DNA of 64,000 nt from Diphasiastrum complanatum (GCA_029204225.1 CM055103.1:50631470-50695469); one strand, 5' to 3'; positions 35,162-46,883 are shown, counted from the first letter of the stretch. A program made the numbers and translations. Notes: generated by a model from the letters alone, not told the origin.

Positions 35162-37232
35162 TGTCCCTGTGTTTTTAGTAAAGGAACTTTATAAAGTGTA
35201 ATCGGCACTTGAGTTATCTTCCTTTTTTTTTTGTTAGATAGGTTTTGGGCATTCGAAGCTTCGTGCACTTCCCCATACACTTGTAGGCAGAAATAGCCAC
35301 ACCAGAGATTGTAGGGATGTGTTCTTGAAAAGCTGAAAGCACCTGCTGAGAGCCATCCTTTTCTCACTTTCCACTTGTGCAGCCGGCCACTGCTCTTTGC
35401 AAGGGCAGGATTCAAATATGATTCCGTGCCCAACAAAAATGATCCAGAAGTATACAAACCATCACTAATGAGGTTTTCTCTACGTTTTTATTAGTTTCTT
35501 CTTTTTCTCTTCGTTGTCGACTTCAACCTGTTCTTTCTCAAGCTAAATATGCTTTCTACATTGTACCATATGTTTTTAGTTTCTTCATTGCCTCTTCATG
35601 GTCGACTACATCTTGTTCTTTCTGGAGCTGAATATGCTTTCTACATTGTAACAGGTGAAAAGTTCTAGCCGCAATTGGATATTCCAAACTTGGAAAAGAA
35701 TCTCTGAAACTTCCAGGTTTAGCTGGTCCTGAAAGGTATGGGAGTTTTTTTTTTACATCTACTACATCCAAAGTGAACACAATAGGAGAGATATTACAGA
35801 GTCACCAAAATCACCCTAAGATAGCTCATTGGGACCGCAAATGTGATGAAAATTTTCAGTTTAGAAATTTGTTTCTCTGTGAAAGCCAAAAAGATTGGAG
35901 AAAAAGTCAGCTCAAATCCAGCAATTATTCCAAAAGTCACACTTTAACAATGATTTTTCTTTCTTAAATTGTGAAGTATTCTTTTACGACAAGTCCTTTA
36001 TTATCTATGGCCACTTACTTTGTGGATGTGCAGGTAGGTCGTTGGGACTATAAATGTGGCAACATTCCTCCTTATTTTAGGAATTTTTTTCTCAATTTTT
36101 TGTGAAAGCCAAAATGATTGGAAAATAATTCAGCTTAAATCCTTTCTATATTCTCACTAAATAATAACATTGCATATGCAGCAATAATCCTAGAATTCAA
36201 TCTTTAGCAATGATGTTTCTTTCTTAAATTGCGAACTTTTATTTTACATTAGGTATTTACTATCTATGGTTACTTACTTTGTGGATGTGCAAGTAGGTCA
36301 TGTTCAGAAATCAGTGAAATGAGATAGGTCTCTAAAGGAGCATGTACAACTAAAGGAGGATGTGCAAGCTTGTCAAGATTGTTCATTGGAGAATATTTGC
36401 TCCTATTTTCCTACAGCTATGGTTGATTCTGCAGTTTATGGATTTGTAGGTAGTGTAGGTGTTTTAGGATATATATCAAATATTGTGCATCCTTCCAATG
36501 ATCAAGATAAGGCCACCCTCTTTTGATCTCAAACTTGGCAATTCTGATTTCTTAGATGTTACCCTTGTCTTGCCACCTGTTTCTGCCTCTGTTCATCTTA
36601 ATATCATCTTATAACATGCCAACTTGGCCTTCTTCAACTCAAGATGATATTAAGATAATGCTAGATCAGCCTTTTATGTCACGAGAGAACAAAAGGTTGT
36701 GTAATGAGAGTTGCTTTTCTCTATACTAGAAATTTTTGTATCAGAGGCCAAACTGAACTATATGGATTATTACATTGTGATTTCACTTTTGGATCTGGTC
36801 TGAATGGGCCTTATGTGCGTTATGATGAGCGACAATCTAAAAACCACAAGGTTGATATCGATCACTGCAACCTGAGCGCTTGAGGAGGCCGGTTTACTGT
36901 TGCATTCAAGATGTGATAGATACGTTCTGCTGCTATTATGACCATCGTCCTACCTGGGGACCTGAAGAGCTAGGGCCTCATCCACTTTCCTTAAGGCCAA
37001 TTGATGGCAGCTGCAGAAATCCTACAGTTGTAATTACTTTTGTACTTTTGTAATTGTTCATTATATGAAATTTGTCATTTACATTATGACACTTGAATAT
37101 TTTCTCCCATGTGTCTAAACATTTGTACTGACATGTATATTATATGTGAGGTATATTATGGTAAATGAATGGCAAGGTGCATTGGTGTCATTCTATCTTG
37201 AATTGGTTTGATATCGGAAATATTTCTATGAT
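35162..37232. other. Unassigned stretch with local duplications
   Basis: A tandem pair of 86-bp units lies at 35492-35653; on the minus strand it encodes repeated KHIQL-KEQ-like residues. A looser duplication of 259-bp period covers about 35860-36310. No gene recognised. Confidence 0.4.
35492..35653 (-). repeat. Two-copy 86-bp tandem repeat, possibly of coding origin
   Basis: Units start at 35492 and 35578 and share ATATGCTTTCTACATTGTA. The minus-strand frame at 35556-35780 reads one unit as charged, helix-like KHIQLQKEQDVVDHEEAMKK, which suggests duplication of a coiled-coil coding piece. No family identified. Confidence 0.6.
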
Positions 37233-38081
37233 TTGTTGCAGTGGTATAGTAAGATGCGGAAAGGGCTTAAAAATTTGGCGAACTGGCTTAAAATCATGGT
37301 TGTAGACATTGTGGGAGACACAGATGGCCATTTCACCAATAACATGCCAAGAGTGAGTGTTGTCAATCGAATGAATCACATGGGTGTACCACCAGACATT
37401 GGAATGTGTCTGACAGGCCCCGAAACGCATGAGGAATACATGAGATATGACACCGATTGTGAAGGCATTTTACAACGTGCTTTATAGAATTTAATTTCTG
37501 GAGAACCCAATACAAGTGGAGATATTAGTTGGGAGGCTGCCCTTGAATATGAGATGAGCAAGTTTAAGATGCTTCAGAAGGAACACTTACTAGCTGGGGG
37601 TAGTTCTTGCAGTCAAACTATCATTGCTCCTGCTTTTGATTGGTTTGTCTCAGCTGCTCCTTCCAATGAAGTTGTCCTAGTTAGTACTGATGTTTTCACA
37701 ATCACTCATGATGTGGCTCATCAGACCAACATTGATTCAGTCTCTTTAAAGCCTAAACAACAGATTGTTGTGCAAGGAATGCCCTCAGAGCCTACTAACT
37801 CACATATTCCAGCTCTCCAAGTTTCTTCTAGCATGGTTCAAAATTCAGAGCTAATTGTTGAAAGCCTTTTTGATGATGATATGGCATTTTGGAATAATCC
37901 AACCACCATTGCAGAGCTTGATTCAAGCATTTACAAGCACATGACAAATTGCACCTTCACACACAATGTTAATACCTCTTATGGACCTACATTCAAAAAT
38001 CTCATAGATTGTTATATCTCCCTCAATGTAGTTGATCCCTCTAGTGATGCAGAAATTATGAAGACTCTACAGCGGAATTGA
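37233..38081 (+). pseudogene. Unidentified protein-coding remnant in two open frames
   Basis: Frames 37233-37487 and 37554-38081 lie in the same reading frame and are separated by a TAG at 37485-37487. The intervening codons (NLISGEPNTSGDISWEAALE) read sensibly, so this looks like one protein of about 282 residues with one in-frame stop. The first part has MRKGLKNLANWLK and GPETHEEYMRYD; the second is Ser/Val-rich with DDDMAFWNN. No signal peptide, membrane segment or known domain is evident. It could be a broken host gene, a captured fragment, or part of an unknown transposon. The stop could also be a sequencing error. Confidence 0.4.
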
Positions 38082-39394
38082 GCTTATTCTGTTTTTATAA
38101 TATAGTGATTCAAGGGGCATATATGGAAAAATTTTTGCATTAGGGAGATAGTTTTAGTGGCAGTAGTAACAATAGAATACTTTTGATAATATCCATTCAT
38201 ATCAAAGCAAGAATATATGCATTACATGTTAGTATAGAGATTAAAAAGTAGTTTAAAAAGCTGAAGGAGTTACAGGCAGATGTCCAACATTACATTGAGA
38301 CTATAACCTGCTCGAAGGCCAATACTTTGACCAAACAGTTTTTGGTACGAATGTATGCATTTGTGTTTTTTTCAAGAATGAAAAATCTGTTGATTCAAAT
38401 GAAAAAAGTGTTCAATTTTTTTCTCTATTAGATCAGGGTTTTTTGTATACCCAATGTATTGATAATTGGTTGTCTGATGTGTTGGTAAAATCAAAAATTA
38501 TTTTATTGTGTATGCAAGCAGAAAACTTACATTAATTGAGTCGCCATGAGGTTTTGACATTTTTAGTGAAACTGTGCTTTTTTTTTTAACCAAAAAAAAA
38601 CTCAAATGTGTTGTTATTGTTTGATGTGGTTGTAAAATCAAAAATTATTTTATTATGTATGCAAGCAGAAAACTTACATAAATTGAATCACCATGAGGTC
38701 GACATCAATAAACCTTGTATTGTCAATTTTTATTCACTTGACAACTAGAAAATAGAATAGGCATCATGAAATTAGGAAAGGCGTCTAACACTGAAATTCA
38801 ATATGTTGTTACATTTTATGGAAGGGAATAAGATTATGTATCTTTGTATAATATTTAATTCTTGAAATTATGGCATGTAATATGCAACTTGAATTTTGCT
38901 TTGAAATTGCTAAAAAACACATGACACTTTATGCTTTTTAAGCTGCCTAAAAAATGGGCATAATAGTCACAAGGTATCCACTACGTGAACGTTAAATTAA
39001 CTCTCTCTTGTTTGGGCATGATAGTTTTTATTTAGTTGTGTGGTACTTATTAGTATCCTATATGTTTCAAGTCTAGAGGAACCAATCTTTAATAATATGA
39101 AAGCTTTAATTTTTTATTTTTTATGGATATGGAATCGATAGATTTTCTATTATTTCTACCCAGTTGGCATGGTATTATGATCTTTCAAAAGAATAAAGTG
39201 TTAAAAGTCATTTAAATTGTAGCTTTAACTGCTATGATCAAATTCTACTCTCAAATGTTGATCATTTTTGTGTCAACTGACAAAATATGTTTTGTAGCTA
39301 CAACACAAAAGAAGAGCACATTTGTTGCACACAATTGCCTACAAAACCCTAAGTGAATACACATAATTATCCAACAAATTTGTCACTTTATTAA
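38082..39394. other. Unassigned AT-rich stretch with a direct repeat
   Basis: Two copies of an approximately 88-bp sequence (38470-38557 and 38617-38702) share GTAAAATCAAAAATTATTTT and ATGCAAGCAGAAAACTTACA, with a 147-bp period. No gene seen. Confidence 0.5.
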
Positions 39395-39858
39395 TCTCAA
39401 GCAAATGTACGTAGATCAACAAGCAAATATGGGAGCTCTGCTACAAGTCTCCTCCCAACCATAGCTGCATAACAATCGACACTTGCCACTTGGCAGTACC
39501 CTGACACATAGGCAAGCAAGTAGGTGGACTGTCTGCCCTCATACATTGGACGAAGTGTCCCAATGAGCATATGACATGTCCTGTTGACCCGCTCAACAAC
39601 GCACCGGACCAAGTGTTCCGATAAGCATATGGCACCTGTCATGTTGACCGGTCAACTCTTCCTACTTTTTAGGAGGTTAGTCTAGGAGACTCTCATGGGA
39701 CCTAGTATCCCCTTGGCTATCTCGAACTTAGTCATTATAACTAATATTTACATTGCAATTTACGATTGTCTCCACAGGCCGGTGACTTAGGCATCTACAA
39801 TTTAATAATTACAATTCACAATTTACATTGGGCAAAGGGATTCAAAGTACATGTGACA
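39395..39858 (-). mobile_element. Probable 3' LTR of a chromovirus, minus strand
   Basis: The minus-strand sequence TGTCACATGTACTTTG starts at 39858, directly after the purine tract GAGGAGGGAAGGGA. The far end is not defined because no partner LTR is present. It contains two related copies of a CATATG-C-TGTTGACC unit near 39545 and 39615. Confidence 0.5.
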
Positions 39859-40611
39859 TCCCTTCCCTCCTCAAATGACATCGTCCTCAATGGTTTGAAG
39901 ACTGTGCATTCAACCCATGCATGGTCTCCCAGATAGCATAATTGAGAGGTCATCCATGCCATGCAACCAAGTACTCACAGAGCAAACAATTCCGCAATTG
40001 CCTCTGTCTCCAGTCCAATACTCTCACTGGTCCATGTATCACCTCCCAGCCCCATGCTCTTGAAACAATACAAGACCATCAACCAACAAGTTATCACCAT
40101 CATATAAAACATTTTTTAAGCGTGAAACATGAAAAATAGGATGTACCTTACAGCCAACAGGCAAATCCAATTTTTAAGAAATGTTATTAATCTTTTTAAC
40201 AATTTTCCAAGATCCATAGTATCTGGTGACAACTTATAACACTTTTCTATCTTCAGAGTTTTTGTGTCCTTTGGAATCCCGAGAAACACCATGTCTCCTT
40301 CCTCGAACTCTCTTGGCGTACGATCCAGATCAGCATAAATCTTTGCCCGATCCATCGTCGCTGTTACATTTTCCTTTGCTAACTCCAACATCTGTTGCAT
40401 GTGAGTTAGAAATTCCATAGCACTACGTGTCTTATGAGGCATACCTATAGTAACTAAACTAGCTAGTCTAAAACCATAGTTTAGCTCGAAAGGACTCATC
40501 TTCGTAGATGCATTCTTTTTATGATTATAAGCACACTCCAACAATGGTAGGTAACATTCCCATTGCATTTGCTTTTTACTCACATATGCCCTAGGCATGT
40601 CTTCCATGTTG
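39859..40611 (-). pseudogene. Chromovirus integrase C-terminus with chromodomain remnant
   Basis: The minus-strand frame 40607-40116 contains WECYLPLLECAYNHK, MSPFELNYGF and REFEEGDMVFL, the conserved C-terminal part of Ty3/gypsy integrase. After frameshifts come KVHPIFHVSRLK and then a chromodomain (VLDWRQRQLRN, CEYLVAWHG, W-E-T) at about 40030-39925, with a stop where the second conserved Trp is expected. The polypurine tract and LTR follow. The catalytic core is lost at 40611. Confidence 0.8.
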
Positions 40612-41364
40612 GGAAAGAGGGGTGTGAGAAACGAAAATAGCTCGAAAAGAAATGAACACGAATGGAAAGTGTTCGTGCGTAGCGGAATGAACTATCTCAC
40701 CCTTTCCTTAAGCATGACTACGCCTATCAGACTCGAACAGAACATTAGTGATAGAAATCATGTTTGATCTGATTATGTAGCCAAACATTAAGCATGAAGA
40801 CATCTAAATGATAATTTGTCACGAACAGCTAGACTGATTGTCAGTCGTGAAAGACAAGACTAAATATTAGTCGCGAACAGCTAGACTAATAATAATTTGC
40901 AAAGAGCAGACTACCAGATTAGGCAATAAGAAAGTCAGACAGAATGTAGAAAAAGCATTGCAAAATTGACACAAATCTGAACGTAGAACAAACAAAGCTG
41001 TAATCAGATTAAGTATAGCAAAATATACAGGTCAATAATGTAGGTGAGCACAAGACAATAGTGGACAAAACCACGTGCTTCACAAAGCTAATCCAATCCG
41101 TAAAAGGTGATAAGCCTCTTACTGACAATACAAAGAATCGATGCACGAAAGCATCTACTATGTCTATCTTTGATAAGCTTCTGATGCTTGCTATATTTTT
41201 TACACACTGAATATGCAAATGGTATCCAATATATATACATAATGTTACAGGTGTGCAGATGAAGAAAGTACAAACTGGATGTGTTGTCTGTGAGAGATCA
41301 TGGGTGGCTGCTGTCATTATCAAATCTGATTGCACAGTTCATGGGATGAGCGTGAGAAGGCCAT
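40612..41364. other. Unassigned stretch cutting the chromovirus
   Basis: The gypsy coding sequence ends abruptly at TGTTGGGAAAG. The following 750 bp are AT-rich and non-coding, with repeated ATTAGTCGCGAACAGCTAGA-like units near 40828-40890. It may be an LTR of another element, but I cannot show its partner. Confidence 0.35.
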
Positions 41365-41842
41365 TGTTATGGCCATATTCGGTTAAGGACCTGGAATAGT
41401 CCTAATATGGTAGATCGGCCCTCCACTGTTCGAGATTATTGGTCACACCGTGATTTAATTCCATGTCAAGGCCTGTTTGTGACTAATTACCTTGAGAGGA
41501 CCTAGACACTCTAATTGAGACATATGGAGTATTGCATGCTTGTGTGACGGATATAGGCAGGAGGACTGCATGAAGAGATGAGACCTATTTATAGTTGACC
41601 TGCATGGGGGTTGCATGGTTTCATGCACAGGACTCTACTCTCTATATAATGAGGTAGAGATTCTCTCGTCGACATATTGAGTTTAGGTTACCAGGTTCTC
41701 TCTTTTCTTCTTGCTTCACATGGCATGGCTTGGGGGCTAGATCCAGGTTTGATCTAGGATTGGTTGGGCGGTTTGGCTCCATAGTCTCTCCTATTGTGTT
41801 CTCCTATCCTCATCTTAGGGGTTATCCCTTTTGGGTCTTAAT
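41365..41842 (+). mobile_element. 5' LTR of a gypsy element
   Basis: It starts TGTTATGGCCATATTC and matches the interrupted LTR at 3839-4817. The primer site TGGTATCAGAGCC follows at 41845-41857, so this is a 5' LTR. CTATATAATGAGG near 41640 is a likely TATA box. Confidence 0.8.
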
Positions 41843-44327
41843 ATTGGTATCAGAGCCCGGCTAAGATGCGGTCTTGGATAGGGGTGGGAGTCAAGCGCTA
41901 CATCGGATTGGAAGATCAAAGCACTTGGAGTTTTATTCCGGTTTGGAGTGTTGAATTCTCAAAGGAGCTTTGGAATGGAATTTGATAATTCTTGGAGATC
42001 TTCAAAATTATTGGTAATGTGCCTAACGTCATGTTTTAATTTTGAAGGAAAAGCTCAGAATTAGTCTTGTGTTCATTCTGAATTTTCTGGTTTTTGAGAA
42101 GAATTCCAGTTCATGTTTATTGGTTTGCATGTGTGAATCAAGAGGCTTGTTGCTTGTTTTTGTATACTAATGGAGTTTTTGATGACATGCAAAAGTCTAT
42201 AATGTTCTAGGTATTGGATTCAAGTTGGTCTGGCTATGGTTATTGGTAGACTGATTCTGAATCGATCTATCTAGCAGAATAAACAGTTCGTGGCTGGAAC
42301 TATCGGATTAGTAAGCAAATCGGAGCTGGAACCTCAACCATCTGTCAAGGATTAACTATTCCCTGGAAAAGAATGTTTGTGAAGCTTTTGAGGATCTGAG
42401 GAAACATTTTGGAATAGTTAATGTATGATCATTCCTTTAGATTGATTGAGTTCTCTAAACCTCGGTGATTGAGGATTGTAGGAGAGATGACTGAATCTGC
42501 AGAAATCTAGAATGACCATTGATTTCTTGTTTTCCGCTCTATTATTGAGGGATGTGGAAGACAATGAATAAAAGAGTGGATGAATAGCGCTTCAGTGGGC
42601 AGCGAGATCTGAATCATAGATGATTATGAGAATAGAGATCTTTGTTGTTGATTGCTAAATTCACAGGTCCTGCATTAAGACTCAGAGATGTTGTTTTTGC
42701 CCTCTAGAGAAAAGCCATGAAACATTATGTTTCCAGAATAAAAGACGACGAAGATTGCTTCTTATTGATGGTGAATTGTGGAGGGAAAACCGTGGTGTAG
42801 ACGACTCGTTAATGGACTGTGAAGGGATTGGGGTATCAAATTTTTGACAGGTTGTAACTTTGATGATGGTTCGAAATGAGATTTTTGAGCTCAAGTTACT
42901 AGCACCCAGTTAGTGGAATTTTGGATTCTTGGGTGCTTAGTTTTCAAAATTTAAACCTTGGTTTAGATATTGTTTCTCGAAATAGGGATTTGCCTAGGAA
43001 CAATATGCATGTATTAAGACCTTATTTGTTGGTTATTTAGCTTACATCGACATCTGCCGATAAGCCCATAATTGGTGGAACCTTAGTACCATTGTATTCG
43101 TGGTCAGGCAGCATTAATCGGTTTTCGGTGGGAATTTTTTCAAAGCCGATCTTGACGGAACAAAGGGAGTAGTACAGTTCTCAGGCATATATCCGGTCTA
43201 GGAATTCAATTCCTTGGTACAATGCTATTCAAACCAATTAACTCTGGAGTATTGGAACTCCCAGTAAATGGAGTTAAATCGTGTTTTTTCAATTTTTTTC
43301 TCCTTTTCAAATCGGTGGAACACTGATCAGTTGGTTATTGTGGTTTTGATGGTTTAGGTCATTAAAATTGAACAAACCAAAGCCTTTGAGATACTTGTTA
43401 AATAATTAATGGGGGGGAAATCATGGTATTTGGAGGTAATTCTTTATTCGACAAAATTATTTGGAGTGAATACAGTGTAGAAAGTACCCGAATCCAAATG
43501 TTATTTCCCATTAATTACAGATAATTTTAACGAAGTAATTCTTAAGCCAGTAAGTGAAAATGACGAACAGTCCAATTTTATTGAAAAAATTGTAATAATA
43601 GGAATTATAAAACTGATTTCAATTCCAGTAAAATCCTATGGTGAATTATATTCAAAAGATCAGACTAGTACTGTTTCACATACTAGTAAATGATTTTTGA
43701 TATATTAGATATTTAGCCCAGGTATAGGACAGAAATGAAATTGTTTCAGACTTTTTCCAAATTCCTACAGTAGTTGATTTTTAAACATTTACTAATGTCG
43801 TTACGTCTTCTTCATACCTTAGCTGAAAGATTTTCAAGGAACTAAAAATTCTAAGGGGGGAAGAAGAGTAGACATCAGTGGTAGTAATTGTGATTGGAAA
43901 ATGTATTTCGCAATTAGGAATTTGGTAATCTCAGTAAATAATTGCTTAATATCAGTTATTAATTTCTTGGATAGAATTCATTTAGTTGAATTCATAGCTT
44001 ATGTCTTTGTAACCATTAAGTTATCCGCAGTTTTGGATGTCAATTGTGATGTTAGAAGTAGAATCTAATATATGGATTATATTGGATCTGTTAGTTGATA
44101 GAAGGTTGTCCCTAGAGTTAATGCTCTTGGATCCAGAGGGATTCGAAGCTTATCATTAACCTGTAAGGATCAGAATGTAGTGTTGAACCATGTTAATTCT
44201 TCTGTCTAAATTACAACATCAGGTGTGGATATGGATTTGGATATCCATCTGATAGGCATGCCAGTCATCCAAATAAAGGAATTCTCCAGAGTATGGGAAC
44301 AAGAGATAATATCGCAACTTAAGCTAT
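41843..44327 (+). mobile_element. Decayed internal region of the gypsy element
   Basis: This begins with the initiator-Met primer site at 41845-41857. The rest is AT-rich, and I read no gag or pol motif. It is assigned by position; some may be other decayed sequence. No 3' LTR is found before CLE gene B. Confidence 0.45.
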
Positions 44328-44398
44328 GTGTGGGAGACCCATTTTTTCCTCCCTAGACCAATGGAAGGACTCCATTTTAGATTTGAGACTTGCGAGGC
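44328..44398 (+). repeat. Dispersed repeat, copy 2
   Basis: GTGGGAGACCCATTTTT, GACCAATGGAAGGACTC and ATTTGAGACTTGC correspond to 9938-10010. Confidence 0.6.
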
Positions 44399-45994
44399 AA
44401 TGTAGTATGAAACTTTAGAGACTTGAATCACAAGTGTCTTTTCAAAGTCTCAAAGATCAATTCTAAGAAGTAAAGGTTCAAAGAGCTCTCATTAGTGCTT
44501 GAGAACTTTATTTTAAATTATTCTCAAAAAACGTGCACATTCTAAAAATTCTCTAATATTTTTTTAGGACTATTACTCATTAAAAAGCTTTATATGCGCA
44601 TATAGCATATAACGAATTGTCAGAAGTATTAATCTTCAAAAAATAATGCCGATTCCTTTCCCATACTTTGCCCGTTTTCCGAGCAATTCTATTAGGAATG
44701 GTGTCTATAATATGTGTAGTGTGTGAGAGTAGCTGCACTGTAGGCTGCAAAATAATAAGCTTTTTCAGTTAACTGTTACGCAACGCAGGCGGCAGCGGCA
44801 GCAGCCGCCGCCCACAAAGCCAAAGCATAACACAATTAAATGACACGCACAAACATGATAATATAGGGGAGCTTCGAGTGTCTACTCTCACTCAGCTGGC
44901 TGCTGGAGGCGACATAAAATATGGGTTTAAAGGCTCCTCCCTCCTCTTTACATCATGCGCATGAAGAAGCCTATTCAGCTACTTAAATTCCCACCTCTCT
45001 ATTAATACAGACTTCGTGCCATCTCAGCATTCATAGTAATAATTATAAGCCATCAAACAGAAAAGAGATAATAAAGTTTTCTATTACTCCAAACCTGCTG
45101 CTCTTTAACTAACTCAAAGATTCGTTTGAAACAGCCAATCATCGTAATCCATCTATAATTATTCCTTTTCAATTCCCTTCCCATGCACATGTATGTTTCT
45201 TAAATATTCTCGTGGGTACGTCTCAGCCAGTCAAATTCTCTCTTTCTCTTTCACTCAGTAGTACACAGTGCTATACACACACACACACACACACGCGCGC
45301 GCGGATCGATGGGTCCATCTATTTAACTCTTGAGTAATTGCATATTCGACCTTCCGTTGTTGATCGATCGATACAGCTGCGAGAAGCAAATTTCTGGGTT
45401 ATGAGATTTATTACATTTGTCACAGCTCTTGTTGCATCTGCAAAGCTTACTATTTGCCTAGAAAGAGGAACATTGTAGTGGATGCATCGCTGTGGGTGTC
45501 AGTTAGTTTAAATAACAAAAGTAGTATTCATTATCCTTGTATAAGCGTCGCGGTGTTTATTTCTTCTTAAAGTTCTGGTTGGTCTTGGCTAAAAGTTTTT
45601 TTCTGAGAGGTGAGTCAACTTTTCTGAGGTTTTCTGTCTGAAATTTGTTTTGAACTCCAAGTCAGGGAGGTTCTTGTGGGACGTTGTGATATTCACAATC
45701 TTCAGCTCTGACAATTTGAACTGTCGTCTCTTTCTATCCAAACCTATACACATACTTTTGAGCGCAGCTACGGTCCGATTTCATGATTATTTTTCTTTTG
45801 CTTGGAATTTTGATGGTTTGAAAGAGACGTAGCTTCTTTTAAATCTGCCTTCTTGGATGAGATCAAAGTAGAGTTCTTCTAAAAAGCAGCATTTAACCGC
45901 TCAATTGCTTCTTAAGTTAGTACAGCATCCAATCAGCCGGAGAGGCAATATAAGCACTTTCTGTAATAATACTCGAAAAGACGCATTCGGGTGG
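44399..45994 (+). promoter_or_regulatory. Upstream region and putative 5' UTR of CLE gene B
   Basis: No separate gene is recognised. It contains a GC-rich CGGCAGC run at 44788-44812, a TA-rich ATAAAATATGG at about 44914, an AC/GC dinucleotide run at 45275-45303, and GAGAGGTGAGTCAAC at 45606-45620, a good splice-donor match that may start a 5' UTR intron. The true transcription start is unknown. Confidence 0.35.
45275..45303. repeat. (AC)n-(GC)n compound microsatellite
   Basis: Ten AC units pass directly into about five GC units. Alternating purine-pyrimidine DNA of this kind can adopt the Z form; it lies about 700 bp before the CLE gene B start codon. Confidence 0.9.
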
Positions 45995-46883
45995 ATGGAT
46001 GCCTGCAAGCAAAGAGGGGTTCTGAGGTCGCTGCTGTTGTTGATGCATTTTTACTCTTATCACGTCTTGCAAGGGCAAGGTACATAATTTTCACAACATT
46101 CAATTGCAAAAGAAATCTGGTACTCTACAGTTTTGGCTCCTAGAATCACTGACAAGTTTAGATATCTCGATAATGGTTCTGAAGTGCGTAATATGTGGTA
46201 CTTGCGTAATATGGTACTGAACAGGACTACAAGTAGAGAAGCTTTTAGAAGAACCAAGAGAAGCAGTTTCTCAGCTTCTTCAGTATGGCAATGAGGTATG
46301 ACAGCTCTTCCAGTGGACTCACGCACTGAGAATTGACTTTAGAGTGTAATGTGCAGTGTATTTTTTTCCTCATCATACGCATCTGTTTGAAATTTGAATG
46401 CAGATATCAGGACATATCAATGCGGAGCTTCCCCTTAATAAGGAGCAAAAGATGACCGATACAAAGGCACTGGTTTACGGCAGGAAAATGTTGCAGCGAG
46501 AAGCCCTGGAAGATTTGAGCTGCAGAACATCCTCTTGCAAATTGAACTCTCCTTATGCAAGTACGAACTCAGGACCTTTGACAGAAGGTGCAAGAGGTTA
46601 CTCAAAGCCAGCAAGTGGAGGTATATTAGAATCAGAGAGACTGATTCCAAGTGGTCCAGATCCTCTACCCCTTGATGCATGTACACGGGTGTTTCCACTA
46701 GAATCGCCCATCAGACCGAACTCTAAGGCAAGGAAGCCCATCCTTCTTACATCTGCTCCATCGCCCATACGACCCAATGCATTGGAAGCTGAGAGACTAG
46801 TTCCTTCGGGTCCTGATCCCCTGCATCACAGCTCAAGCCCTCAAAGAAAAATTCCGCCCAAAAAAACATTTTCCATGCCTTGA
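45995..46883 (+). CDS. CLE: CLE-family precursor with two CLE dodecapeptides (CLE gene B)
   Basis: Three exons fit: 45995-46079, 46225-46295 and 46404-46883. Introns of 145 and 108 nt have GT-AG ends in phases 1 and 0, as in CLE gene A. The product has 211 residues. Residues 1-25 form a signal peptide (basic start, core SLLLLMHFYSYHVL). Exon 2 ends YGNE, matching SENE in gene A. Exon 3 holds VYGRKMLQ and SCRTSSC, both aligned with gene A, then the first CLE motif RLIPSGPDPLPL (131-142), a 40-residue spacer with SPIRPN twice, the second motif RLVPSGPDPLHH (183-194), and a basic Pro-rich tail. The second motif is a textbook CLV3-type peptide; the first lacks both C-terminal His. An upstream in-frame ATG at 45905 would bury the signal peptide. 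Multi-CLE precursors are known in some plants but are uncommon. Confidence 0.87.
46638..46673 (+). other. First CLE dodecapeptide of gene B
   Basis: Encodes RLIPSGPDPLPL. Positions 1-10 fit the CLV3 class, but positions 11-12 are Pro-Leu instead of His-His, so receptor binding may differ. It is preceded by ILESE. Confidence 0.88.
46794..46829 (+). other. Second CLE dodecapeptide of gene B
   Basis: Encodes RLVPSGPDPLHH, differing from the canonical CLV3 12-mer only at residue 2. It is preceded by ALEAE, similar to ILESE before the first motif, which points to an internal duplication. Confidence 0.93.

Noticed and set aside
35062-35457. 131-codon minus-strand frame with an Ala-Pro-Leu-rich end
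   Set aside because: The Ala-Pro part is the GC-rich end of the solo LTR, and the rest has no support.
44786-44815. GC-rich CGGCAGC run as a CpG island or coding triplet repeat
   Set aside because: It is only 30 bases and has no frame support.
45905-45994. Upstream in-frame ATG as start of CLE gene B
   Set aside because: It would add 30 residues before the hydrophobic signal sequence; starting at 45995 gives a normal signal peptide.
46398-46410. Single-exon or two-exon model of CLE gene B starting in or just before exon 3
   Set aside because: It would lack a signal peptide or use an acceptor at 46410 and skip exon 2, whereas the three-exon model matches gene A in phases and sequence.
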